Notes under the pieces: model-generated
The model's input: only the letters and a program-made list of their open reading frames with translations
Databases searched by the model: none
What the model was told of the DNA's origin: nothing
Assembly: GCA_019912845.1 (NCBI GenBank)
Contig: JAIOHU010000114.1
Coordinates: 1-41,675, forward strand
Length of the DNA: 41,675 nucleotides
Direction of reading: 5' to 3'
Source: a bacterium
GTDB taxonomy: Bacteria > Electryoneota > Electryoneia > Electryoneales > Electryoneaceae
Program-made: the position numbers and the translations under genes
Shown: positions 25,368-33,095 of the stretch, one piece after another
Layout of the letters: the number at the start of each line of letters is the position of its first letter
How positions within the stretch are numbered: the stretch's first letter is position 1

Positions 25368-26567
25368 GTGGCGATGGACAAAGCAGATCTCTCGTCCCTG
25401 AAAATAGATCGGGAATCCCGGAATGAAGTAGATAACAAAACGGGAAACAGTAAAACAGTAAAAGTTTTTGCGTTCGTAGTGTTGATATTTATTGTTCTCG
25501 CTGGTGGAACCTGGGCTGCATTGAATTTTCTTGGTGACCGACCAGTCGAAGTGCAGCTGGGAACTGTTACACTTCGTTCCCCGGCAGAGGATCAATCGAT
25601 ATTGACTGCAAATGGGTATGTAGTCGCCCAACGTAAAGCCGCCATCGCTGCTAATACAACTGGTGTGCTGGTTGAGTTGAATGTCCGCGAAGGGGACAAA
25701 GTTCTTAAAAAGCAGGTGATCGGGCGATTGAAAGATGATGACTACCGCGCCCTGCTGGCAGAAGCAGAGGCAGCATTGAAGGTGTATGAAGCTGAACTGA
25801 CTGAAGCTGAAAATAACCTGCGACGCAAGCGGGAGCTGGTTTCGGCTGGACTTAGTGCTCAGATTGAACTGGAAGCTGCTGAAACCCATTACAACCGTAT
25901 CACCGCGAATATTGCTGTGGCAAAAGCTCGTATACAAGGTGCTGAAGTCGCACTGGACAATACGATCATTCGTGCGCCCTTTGCAGGAACCGTTCTGACA
26001 AAAAATGCGGATGTTGGGGAGATTGTCTCACCCATGGCTGCCGGGGTAAATGCTCGTGCGGCGGTTGTCACTGTTGCTGATCTTTCTTCATTAGAGGTAG
26101 AAGCGGATGTCTCGGAATCAAATATCGAAAAGGTGAAAATCGGAGTTACTTGTTTGATTCAACTTGATAGTGCCCCTTCAAGAAGATATAAGGGTCGTGT
26201 TGTGAGTATTATCCCCACGGCGGACCGTGCCAAGGGGACTGTTGAGGTTAAAATCGGCTTTGATGAATACGATGACTTTGTACTGCCGGAGATGAGTGCA
26301 CGAGTCACATTTGTCCAACAAATCGATGCTGAAAAAGAGATGGATGCCAAGCCAGTGCTGGTCGTTCCGGCGGATGCTGTGATTCAACGTGCTGGGCAGG
26401 AGCTGGCATATCGTGCTGAAAATGGCAAAGCGGTCGAAGTCAATGTGAAAACAGCGGGAAAACTTGCAGAATTTCTAATTATTGAAAGTGGGTTAAGCAA
26501 TGGAGACCGTATCATCAGGAAGCTCGATGAACAGATAACTGACGGCACTTCCATTAAGATCAAATAG
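25368..26567 (+). CDS. Membrane-fusion (periplasmic adaptor) protein of an ABC-type efflux pump
   Basis: Adaptor of the HlyD/MacA class linking inner-membrane transporter to an outer-membrane channel. It has 399 residues: cytoplasmic N-terminus, one membrane segment (about 27-49), a split biotinyl-lipoyl domain (TTGVLVELNVREGDKVLKK, about 98-116, and TIIRAPFAGTVLTKN, about 200-214) around an alpha-helical hairpin (about 125-190, repeated EAE and AEA heptads), then beta-barrel and membrane-proximal domains. GTG at 25368 with AAGGAG eight bases upstream; an in-frame ATG at 25374 is possible. Zero gap from the PadR stop. No outer-membrane factor gene is present in the window. Confidence 0.92.
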   Translation: MAMDKADLSSLKIDRESRNEVDNKTGNSKTVKVFAFVVLIFIVLAGGTWAALNFLGDRPVEVQLGTVTLRSPAEDQSILTANGYVVAQRKAAIAANTTGVLVELNVREGDKVLKKQVIGRLKDDDYRALLAEAEAALKVYEAELTEAENNLRRKRELVSAGLSAQIELEAAETHYNRITANIAVAKARIQGAEVALDNTIIRAPFAGTVLTKNADVGEIVSPMAAGVNARAAVVTVADLSSLEVEADVSESNIEKVKIGVTCLIQLDSAPSRRYKGRVVSIIPTADRAKGTVEVKIGFDEYDDFVLPEMSARVTFVQQIDAEKEMDAKPVLVVPADAVIQRAGQELAYRAENGKAVEVNVKTAGKLAEFLIIESGLSNGDRIIRKLDEQITDGTSIKIK

Positions 26568-26622
26568 GATCAACCTTTTTCCAAAATTTCAGTGGGTTAA
26601 GAAGCTACGAAACACAATATGG

Positions 26623-26688
26623 CACTGGATTTATCCAGTGTCTAAGAAGTCCCTAAGTTGAATTATTAGACATTGGACAAGTCCAATG
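26623..26688. repeat. Paired hairpin element, family B (copy 3), inside the export operon
   Basis: Left hairpin CACTGGAT-TT-ATCCAGTG (26623-26640), then TCTAA, about 30 bases, TTAGA and right hairpin CATTGGAC-AA-GTCCAATG (26671-26688), followed by CCAA. Located between the adaptor and ATPase genes. Confidence 0.75.
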
Positions 26689-26772
26689 CCAAAAAATAAA
26701 TTATGTGAGATAGACCACGATAAAAGTGTAACAACAGACCAGACACAGGCAGATTCAGGGAGAACTCATAAA

Positions 26773-27456
26773 ATGGCACCATTTATAGAAGTAGCAAATT
26801 TGAGTAAATCCTATCAGAGGGATGGCTTCGAAATACCTGTTCTTGATGGTATGGATATATCAGTTGAAAAGGGTGGCTATCTTGCTCTGATGGGACCATC
26901 AGGTTCAGGAAAATCTACACTTTTGAACATTATCGCTGGAATAGATCGTCCCTCTAAAGGCACGGTCAAGATTGGCGACACTGAGATCACCAGCCTGAAT
27001 GAATCCAAACTGGCAAAATGGCGTGCGAATAACATTGGTTTTGTCTTCCAATTTTATAATCTCATACCCGTTCTTACTGCATTTGACAACGTGGCATTAC
27101 CACTGCTGCTTACAAAATTGAGCAAGGCAGAACGCAAAAAACACGTTGAAACTGCTTTGAATATAGTCGGCTTAGGCGATCGAATGAAGCACTATCCCAA
27201 GCAGTTGTCGGGCGGTCAGGAGCAGCGTGTGGCAATAGCTCGTGCGATAGTTACAGATCCTCAGATCATTGTTGCGGACGAGCCAACTGGTGACTTGGAC
27301 AAAACCTCTGCCGATGAGATTCTGGTTCTGTTGCAACGTCTGAATCAAGAGTTTGACAAAACCATCATTATGGTTACGCACGATCCTCACGCTGCAGAAA
27401 CCGCTAAAACAATCCTGCACCTGGAAAAGGGTGAGTTGGTGGAGGAGACAGAATGA
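26773..27456 (+). CDS. ABC transporter ATP-binding protein (MacB/LolD type)
   Basis: Cytoplasmic ATPase that powers the two FtsX-type permeases encoded next. From the ATG at 26773 it has 227 residues, the usual length for this group. Walker A GPSGSGKST is at 41-49, the signature LSGGQEQRVAIARA lies near 145, Walker B is IIVADEPTGDLD, and the switch histidine is in MVTHDPH. A longer frame opens at 26686, but its first 29 codons overlap the right hairpin of the family B repeat and have no conserved sequence, while GGGAG lies about 11 bases before 26773. Its stop overlaps the next gene by four bases (ATGA). Confidence 0.93.
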   Translation: MAPFIEVANLSKSYQRDGFEIPVLDGMDISVEKGGYLALMGPSGSGKSTLLNIIAGIDRPSKGTVKIGDTEITSLNESKLAKWRANNIGFVFQFYNLIPVLTAFDNVALPLLLTKLSKAERKKHVETALNIVGLGDRMKHYPKQLSGGQEQRVAIARAIVTDPQIIVADEPTGDLDKTSADEILVLLQRLNQEFDKTIIMVTHDPHAAETAKTILHLEKGELVEETE

Positions 27457-28613
27457 AGCTCTTTTTTCTCGTTGTTAAAAATGCTTTCCGCAGCAAAACC
27501 CGGGCATTCCTGACCATCCTCGGAATTGCGATTGCAGTGGTGGCATTCGGTGTGCTGCGAACAGTTGTGACTGCATGGTATGCTGGTGTTGACGCTGCCG
27601 CGACGGACAGGCTGATTGTTCGCCACGCGGTATCTTTTATTTTCCCGATGCCATACGCTTATCGTGATAAAATAGCTGACACTCCGGGGGTTGAGGAGGT
27701 CTCTTTCGCGAATTGGTTCGGTGGGACATACATCGATCAGAATCAGTTTTTCTCACGTTTTGCCATAGATGCAGACACCTATTTTGATATTTATCCCGAA
27801 TACATGCTTGGTGAAGAGGAACTATCAACTTTCAAACGTGAACAGAATTCCTGCGTCATTGGCAGTGATATCGCAAGTCGATATAACCTTAAAGTAGGCG
27901 ATTCCATGACTCTGACTGGAGATATTTATCCCGGAGAGTGGAACTTCATAATTCGTGGTATCTATCAGCCACAGAAAAAGAGTACCGATGCTTCACAGAT
28001 GATGTTTCACTGGGAATATCTGAATCAACGGATGCTACAGGACTATCCTGGACGCGAGAATCAAGTTGGTTGGTATAATGTAAAGATTGATAATCCTGAT
28101 GAAGCTGCGGTAATATCCACCCAAATCGATGAGTTATTCGCCAATTCTGCGGCTGAAACTAAGACAGAAACAGAAGCAGCATTTACAAGAAGCTTTATCT
28201 CAGCTTCAGGTGCTATTCTTGGTGCTATGAATATCGTTTCATTCACAATCGTTGGTGTCATTATGCTGGTTTTAGCGAATACGATGATGATGTCCGCACG
28301 TGAACGTACTCGTGAATATGCTGTATTGAAAACCCTCGGCTTCAGCGTGCCAAAGATCGCATTCCTTATTTTCGGGGAATCCCTGGTGATATCGATCCTT
28401 GGTGGGGCATTAGGGCTTTTGCTGACTTTCCCACTTGTAGAGGCATTTGCTGCGGCAATTCCCAAGGGGTGGTTCCCGGTGTTTGAGATAGAAGTGATTA
28501 CCATCGTTCTGCTTGTGGTGGTGGTACTCTTTATCGGAGCTGTTTCAGCGATCTTCCCGGTGAGGAATGTCGCAAAAAGTAAAATTGCAGATAGTTTGCG
28601 GTTTGTGGGCTAG
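27453..28613 (+). CDS. ABC transporter permease, FtsX/MacB-type (first)
   Basis: Inner-membrane protein of 386 residues with the FtsX/MacB arrangement: one N-terminal membrane helix (about 17-38), a large periplasmic domain (about 40-250), and three C-terminal helices (about 255-280, 308-330 and 345-375). AREGxTREYAVLKTLGFS-like sequence (ARERTREYAVLKTLGFSV, about 282-300) is the typical cytoplasmic coupling loop. It overlaps the ATPase gene by four bases, implying translational coupling. With the adaptor and second permease it would form a MacAB-like or lipoprotein-export-like pump; substrate unknown. Confidence 0.93.
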   Translation: MKLFFLVVKNAFRSKTRAFLTILGIAIAVVAFGVLRTVVTAWYAGVDAAATDRLIVRHAVSFIFPMPYAYRDKIADTPGVEEVSFANWFGGTYIDQNQFFSRFAIDADTYFDIYPEYMLGEEELSTFKREQNSCVIGSDIASRYNLKVGDSMTLTGDIYPGEWNFIIRGIYQPQKKSTDASQMMFHWEYLNQRMLQDYPGRENQVGWYNVKIDNPDEAAVISTQIDELFANSAAETKTETEAAFTRSFISASGAILGAMNIVSFTIVGVIMLVLANTMMMSARERTREYAVLKTLGFSVPKIAFLIFGESLVISILGGALGLLLTFPLVEAFAAAIPKGWFPVFEIEVITIVLLVVVVLFIGAVSAIFPVRNVAKSKIADSLRFVG

Positions 28614-28648
28614 TGTCTGATTTAGTAAAGTTTGATTGATCGTAAGCC

Positions 28649-28684
28649 TCCTGGATTCCAGCTAAAACAATGCTGGAATGACGC
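28649..28684 (+). repeat. Dispersed hairpin repeat, family A (copy 4)
   Basis: ATTCCAGC, a nine-base loop and GCTGGAAT, followed by GACGCG, preceded by CTCCTGG. Lies between the two permease genes, within the export operon. Confidence 0.7.
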
Positions 28685-28759
28685 GATGGAAACGACAATG
28701 CTGCAACCAAATCAAATCTGGCACTATCATTAACCTGTTCAAATCTAAAGGAATTCAAA

Positions 28760-29929
28760 ATGGCTGTTCCTTTTATATATACGGTAGAAAATTTTCGTGT
28801 GCGACGATTGGCTTCCATAATCACCATTGTGGGTATTGCACTCGTTGCCTTTACCTTCACTGCAGTTTTGATGATGGCGCATGGTGTGGAAAAGACTCTG
28901 GCAAAAACTGGGTCACCAGACAATGTCATCGTAACTCGCAAGGGGTCGAACGAAGAGATTTCCAGCTCAGTGTCAGGAGAATCGCAAGATGTCCTGGCAA
29001 CGCTTCCCGGAGTGAAGATGACTGCAGATGGGGAACCGTTGATGTCTGCCGAACCGGTCGTTGTTATCAACCTCCACAAAGCAGACGGCGGTATGAGTAA
29101 TGTTACGGTTAGGGGAGTGAGTCCACTCGTAGAGAGTTTACGACCTCAGTTACATATTGTTGAAGGCAGGATGTTTAATCCTGATCTGCGTGAATTGATT
29201 GTAGGCGAACCCATATCGAAAAAATTTCAAGGTGCTTCAGTCGGGAATATTGTAAAGTTCGCTGGGAACGACTGGACTGTAGTTGGTACCTTCAGATGTG
29301 AAGGAAGCGGGTTCGAGTCAGAAATCTGGGGGAATTCCACACAGTTGCTCGAGGCATTTGGAAGGGGCAATACCGCCTCCTCAGTCACCATAAAACTTAC
29401 CTCAATCGATGCGTTTGATGGCTTCAAATCCGCTTTGGAAGCGGAAACACGCTTGCAGGAGACGCGTGTTGAGTTTGAAGAGGCGTTTTTCAAGAGACAG
29501 TCAGAGGGCTTGACCATGTTCATCCGTATCCTGGGAATCTTCATTACGATTATTCTCGGATTGGGAGCAACTGTTGGTGCATCCATTACCATGTATGGTG
29601 CAGTTGCCAATCGAACCTCTGAAATCGGAACACTGCGAGCACTCGGTTTTAATAGACGTTCGATTTTGATGGTTTTTCTAACGGAATCTCTATTTACCTC
29701 TCTTGCTGGAACGGTACTTGGAATCCTTCTCGCAACAGGATTGCAGTTTTTTGAAATCTCAACCTTGAATTTCACTTCATTTTCTGAGGTAAATTTTGCC
29801 TTTGCGATGTCCCCCCAGATTATACTAGGCAGCTTGATCTTCGGAGCCTTCATGGGAATCATTGGCGGGTTTTTCCCATCAGTACGTGCCGCACGAATGA
29901 ATATTGTGAATGCGCTGAGGACAGCTTAG
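28760..29929 (+). CDS. ABC transporter permease, FtsX/MacB-type (second)
   Basis: Inner-membrane permease of 389 residues, the partner of the one at 27453. It shows the same layout: N-terminal helix (about 15-40), a periplasmic domain with VRGVSPLVESLRPQLHIVEGRMF (about 118-140), and three C-terminal helices (about 253-280, 305-330, 350-380) with the loop TSEIGTLRALGFNRRSIL. Two non-identical FtsX permeases served by one ATPase suggest a heterodimer. AAAGGA lies eight bases before the ATG. The 146-base gap to the first permease holds a family A repeat. A strong terminator follows at 29965-29994. Confidence 0.93.
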   Translation: MAVPFIYTVENFRVRRLASIITIVGIALVAFTFTAVLMMAHGVEKTLAKTGSPDNVIVTRKGSNEEISSSVSGESQDVLATLPGVKMTADGEPLMSAEPVVVINLHKADGGMSNVTVRGVSPLVESLRPQLHIVEGRMFNPDLRELIVGEPISKKFQGASVGNIVKFAGNDWTVVGTFRCEGSGFESEIWGNSTQLLEAFGRGNTASSVTIKLTSIDAFDGFKSALEAETRLQETRVEFEEAFFKRQSEGLTMFIRILGIFITIILGLGATVGASITMYGAVANRTSEIGTLRALGFNRRSILMVFLTESLFTSLAGTVLGILLATGLQFFEISTLNFTSFSEVNFAFAMSPQIILGSLIFGAFMGIIGGFFPSVRAARMNIVNALRTA

Positions 29930-29964
29930 GTATTAGAAAAAACATTATCATATATTTTTCCAGA

Positions 29965-29994
29965 AGCTACTCTGAATTCCAGAGTGGCTTTTTT
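29965..29994 (+). terminator. Rho-independent terminator of the export operon
   Basis: AGCTACTCTG (29965-29974), a five-base loop and CAGAGTGGCT (29980-29989) form a 10-bp stem with one G-T wobble, followed directly by six T. It is placed 35 bases after the stop of the second permease. Confidence 0.85.
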
Positions 29995-30123
29995 CTGGTT
30001 GTGTTTTGCCATTTATGCTTTTAGAGTTGGGAGATAGGTATCGGTGAAAGAACTTTACAATACAAGCATTCAGACATACCAGTTCAGTATGCAGGTAAGT
30101 TGGAGTAATTGCAGGTTTAGTTC

Positions 30124-30240
30124 ATGATCATGACACCTTTTTCACGAGCTCGTTTTGATGCATTCCAATATGGACTACTTGTTATGATTGGTGTAATACA
30201 GCTACCTGGCTTATTGGTACTCTGTTTTTTTGTTGTTTAA
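30124..30240 (+). CDS. Possible small membrane peptide (38 residues)
   Basis: Open frame from ATG to TAA. The first 15 residues are polar with two arginines, and the last 20 or so are strongly hydrophobic (LLVMIGVIQLPGLLVLCFFVV), as in single-pass small membrane proteins. AGG lies nine bases before the ATG, but no promoter or homologue is known to me. Low confidence; it could be chance. Confidence 0.22.
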   Translation: MIMTPFSRARFDAFQYGLLVMIGVIQLPGLLVLCFFVV

Positions 30241-30400
30241 GAGATTGTGGAGCACTAAACAAGACGTTTAAACTTCAACAACACAGCACCTACCAGTTCT
30301 TTATATCCCTCATATATTTAGAAATATCGCTTTATCTTAATCATTCCTGAACCTTATCTTAGTCTGAGAAATAATTCATCGCTATTCTACGAGAGCATTT

Positions 30401-32677
30401 ATGGCATCCACCCCGACCACTGAATCCTCCTTTGCACGTAATCTTGGTCTTTTCGATGCGACCATGATTGGTGTGGGTGCGATGATTGGTGCGGGAATTT
30501 TTGTCCTGACTGGTATCGCTGCCGGAGAAGCTGGACCGGCATCAATACTCGCATTTGCTCTAAATGGTGTGGTTACCCTGCTGACAGCCTTTGCGTATGC
30601 TGAACTAGCATCAGCTATACCTCGCGCTGGTGGTGGTTATTCCTTTGTTCGCATGGCTTTTCCGGGAGGCACTGGCTTTGTCGCCGGCTGGATGTTGTGG
30701 TTTGCTTATACTGTCGCCTGCAGCCTTTACGCGATAGGATTTGCAGGCTATTTCTGGGAGTTTTTCCACAAGTACACCCCAGAATTAAGCGGTGCAATTC
30801 TAAATGTTATCGGTCAACACTCAGGGATCATCCTGGTAACCTTGATGATCGGTGTTGTTTTTATCTTACTGAATGCACGAGGCGCGGAAGTCACCGGTAA
30901 AACCGAAAATGTGCTCACACTCTCCAAAATTGTCATACTACTGATTTTTATTGGATATGGAATTCGTCAAATTCTCGCAGAACCGGTACGTGCCGCTGAA
31001 AGTTTCACCCCATTTTTACCGCAGGGTTTTGGCGGGGTGATTATAGCGATGGGGTTAACTTTTATCGCGTTTGAGGGGTATGATCTCATAGCGACAGTTG
31101 CAGAAGAGATCAAAAATCCTGAAAAAAACATCCCTCGAGCGACCTTCATTTCACTCAGCATTACAGTTGTTATTTACCTGCTTATCCTATGGGTTTCACT
31201 GGGCGCAATTAATCCTGAAGGAATGGAATCCTGGGAATTTCTAGGCAAATTCAAAGAGACGGCAATTGTACGCGCTGCGGAAAATTTTATGCCAGCATTC
31301 GGGGTGGCGATTATCGTATTTGGTGGTCTGCTCTCTACCATGTCCGCACTGAATGCGACTGTGATGGCGGCATCACGTGTGGCATTTTCCATGGGACGAG
31401 ATCGTTATCTCCCGCACATAATTTCAACCATTCATCCTAAAAGTCGTACACCAAAACTTGCCATTTTTACTACTGGTGTTATTCTGCTCGTCATGGCAAT
31501 TACGCTTCCGATTGAGGCTGTGGGATCGGCTGCAAGTTTAATGTTCCTGCTGACTTTTGCGATGGTGAATTTGTCCGTGATTGCACTACGAAGGAAATAT
31601 CCCGATATCCCGAGAAAGTACAAGATTCCATTTTACCCCTATGTTCCCATTCTTGGTTTTTCCCTGAATATCCTGCTTGCGCTCTACCAGTTCAGCTTTC
31701 AACCCATCGCCTGGTATGTTACGATCGGGTGGATCGCTGTCGGTTTGATAATTTATTATGCACATTTTGAAAAGAAAGCCTCTCTGCTTGAGCCCCAGGT
31801 ACTGTTGCCAAACCAGCGACCTGTCGAATCAACAGAACCCTCTGTCCTTGTAGCTTTGCATAATCCGGCGACGGTAAAAACTTTGCTTGATTTTGCATAT
31901 CCGGTGGCAAAAGCGCGAGGTGTAAAACTGACAGCAATTGCGGTTGTGGATGTATCCCAGCAGATGCCAATCCACGAGGGCTTACGGTTTGCTCATCATA
32001 AAGAGCCACTTTTCAATGCCGCGCGCGACTACATGAGGAATAAAAGCACCAAATTTGAAACCGACCTGGTAATTGCACATCAACCCGCAGATGGAATCCT
32101 GGCAGCAATCGAACGTCACAAAGCAACTGCACTTGTGATGGGTTGGAAGGGATTTACTAATGCACGCGATCGTATTTTCGGTGAGGTGGCGGACAAGGTA
32201 ATCCATCTTGCTCCCTGTGATATTATGATGCTGAAAATTGGAAAAAGCCAGACCTTTAATTCGTGCCTTCTTCCAACTGCAGGTGGACCGAATGCCAAAC
32301 TCGCCCGACAGATTATTCAATCTGTTGCAGAGCACATGAAGCTGCAATTAACCGCTGCCTATGTGGTCTCTGATAATCCTGGCGATGAAGAAAAAATTCA
32401 AGCCACTGAACGAATTGAATCCACAATGGATGAGATAGAGACCACAATAAAAACAGAGCAGATGTTAATCGAATCAAAAAGTGTTGCCGGGGGTATCGCA
32501 CGTGCCAGCCGTGAGTATGATCTGGTCGTTATAGGAGCAGCGAAAGAACCACTATTCAGACAAATGCTATTCGGCGAAATCCCGGAAAAAGTTGCACGCT
32601 ATTCAACATCTTCCGTGTTGGTGGTGAAAAAAGGTGTCGGGCAGATGAAATCAGGGTTTAAGAAGGTTTTAGGCTAA
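30401..32677 (+). CDS. APC-family amino acid permease fused to two universal stress protein domains
   Basis: Membrane transporter of 758 residues. The first 450 or so residues form a 12-helix APC-superfamily permease, with the substrate-binding unwound segment GVGAMIGAGIFVLTG (about 22-36) and the helix-6 region FIAFEGYDLIATVAEEI (about 222-238). The remainder is cytoplasmic and contains two UspA-like domains (about 480-615 and 625-750), the second with the nucleotide-site-like VVIGAAKEPLFRQMLFGEIPEKVARYS, the first with LVMGWKGFTNARDRIFGEVADKV. Such fusions probably let a nucleotide control amino acid uptake. GAGAG lies seven bases before the ATG. Single gene. Substrate unknown; a cationic or broad amino acid transporter is typical of this architecture. 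Confidence 0.92.
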   Translation: MASTPTTESSFARNLGLFDATMIGVGAMIGAGIFVLTGIAAGEAGPASILAFALNGVVTLLTAFAYAELASAIPRAGGGYSFVRMAFPGGTGFVAGWMLWFAYTVACSLYAIGFAGYFWEFFHKYTPELSGAILNVIGQHSGIILVTLMIGVVFILLNARGAEVTGKTENVLTLSKIVILLIFIGYGIRQILAEPVRAAESFTPFLPQGFGGVIIAMGLTFIAFEGYDLIATVAEEIKNPEKNIPRATFISLSITVVIYLLILWVSLGAINPEGMESWEFLGKFKETAIVRAAENFMPAFGVAIIVFGGLLSTMSALNATVMAASRVAFSMGRDRYLPHIISTIHPKSRTPKLAIFTTGVILLVMAITLPIEAVGSAASLMFLLTFAMVNLSVIALRRKYPDIPRKYKIPFYPYVPILGFSLNILLALYQFSFQPIAWYVTIGWIAVGLIIYYAHFEKKASLLEPQVLLPNQRPVESTEPSVLVALHNPATVKTLLDFAYPVAKARGVKLTAIAVVDVSQQMPIHEGLRFAHHKEPLFNAARDYMRNKSTKFETDLVIAHQPADGILAAIERHKATALVMGWKGFTNARDRIFGEVADKVIHLAPCDIMMLKIGKSQTFNSCLLPTAGGPNAKLARQIIQSVAEHMKLQLTAAYVVSDNPGDEEKIQATERIESTMDEIETTIKTEQMLIESKSVAGGIARASREYDLVVIGAAKEPLFRQMLFGEIPEKVARYSTSSVLVVKKGVGQMKSGFKKVLG

Positions 32678-33095
32678 TCCAAGATTGCAAATGTTGCGGA
32701 AAAACCATCCATCCACCGCAAAATTGAAGTGTGTAGTAGAATTTATCCCTTATACCCGACGCAAAGCATCAGGCTATCTTGGTGGATCACCCCCAGCCAC
32801 CTTCCTGAAAAATTTTATATTATTTCACTAAGTTGTTGAATTTATCACAATATTAATGGTATATATTATTGCAGATATCAACGCTTATGAATTCATTGGT
32901 GCTAAGGAAAAGATGTTCGTTTCGAGGAAAACTTTTTTACTTCTATGACATGGGTGCTGGTCTGCCCACTCACAATGTATTTTGTGGCTATAGATAATTC
33001 TCACAAAGAATTTGCAAAACATATCTAAAAAACCAGAATTTCGCAATAAAGTTGATGGCAATCTATCCAACCTTCCCGCTATGCTGGAGGCAATG
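32678..33095. other. Intergenic region ahead of the second LVIVD gene
   Basis: No gene seen. TTGCGG/CCGCAA (within 32694-32726) and GGTGG/CCACC (32781-32801) can pair. A possible promoter, TTGAAT (32836-32841), 18 bp, TATATA (32860-32865), would give a leader of about 220 bases for the LVIVD gene. Confidence 0.35.

Larger units (their letters stand above)
29930..30400. other. Intergenic region after the export operon
   Basis: Holds the operon terminator, a possible 38-residue membrane peptide (30124-30240) and otherwise AT-rich sequence. No clear promoter for the permease-stress protein gene that follows could be singled out. Confidence 0.4.

Noticed and set aside
25281-25937. 218-codon open frame on the minus strand
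   Set aside because: It is antisense to the PadR and adaptor genes, has an unusual composition rich in Cys, Phe and His, and shows no domain; the plus-strand genes are well supported.
26686-26772. 29-codon N-terminal extension of the ABC ATPase
   Set aside because: It starts within the right hairpin of a family B repeat and lacks family similarity; the ATG at 26773 gives the normal length and has a Shine-Dalgarno.
32678-32830. Possible riboswitch after the APC-USP gene
   Set aside because: The short GGTGG/CCACC and TTGCGG/CCGCAA stems match no riboswitch class I know and are placed after, not before, the nearest upstream gene.
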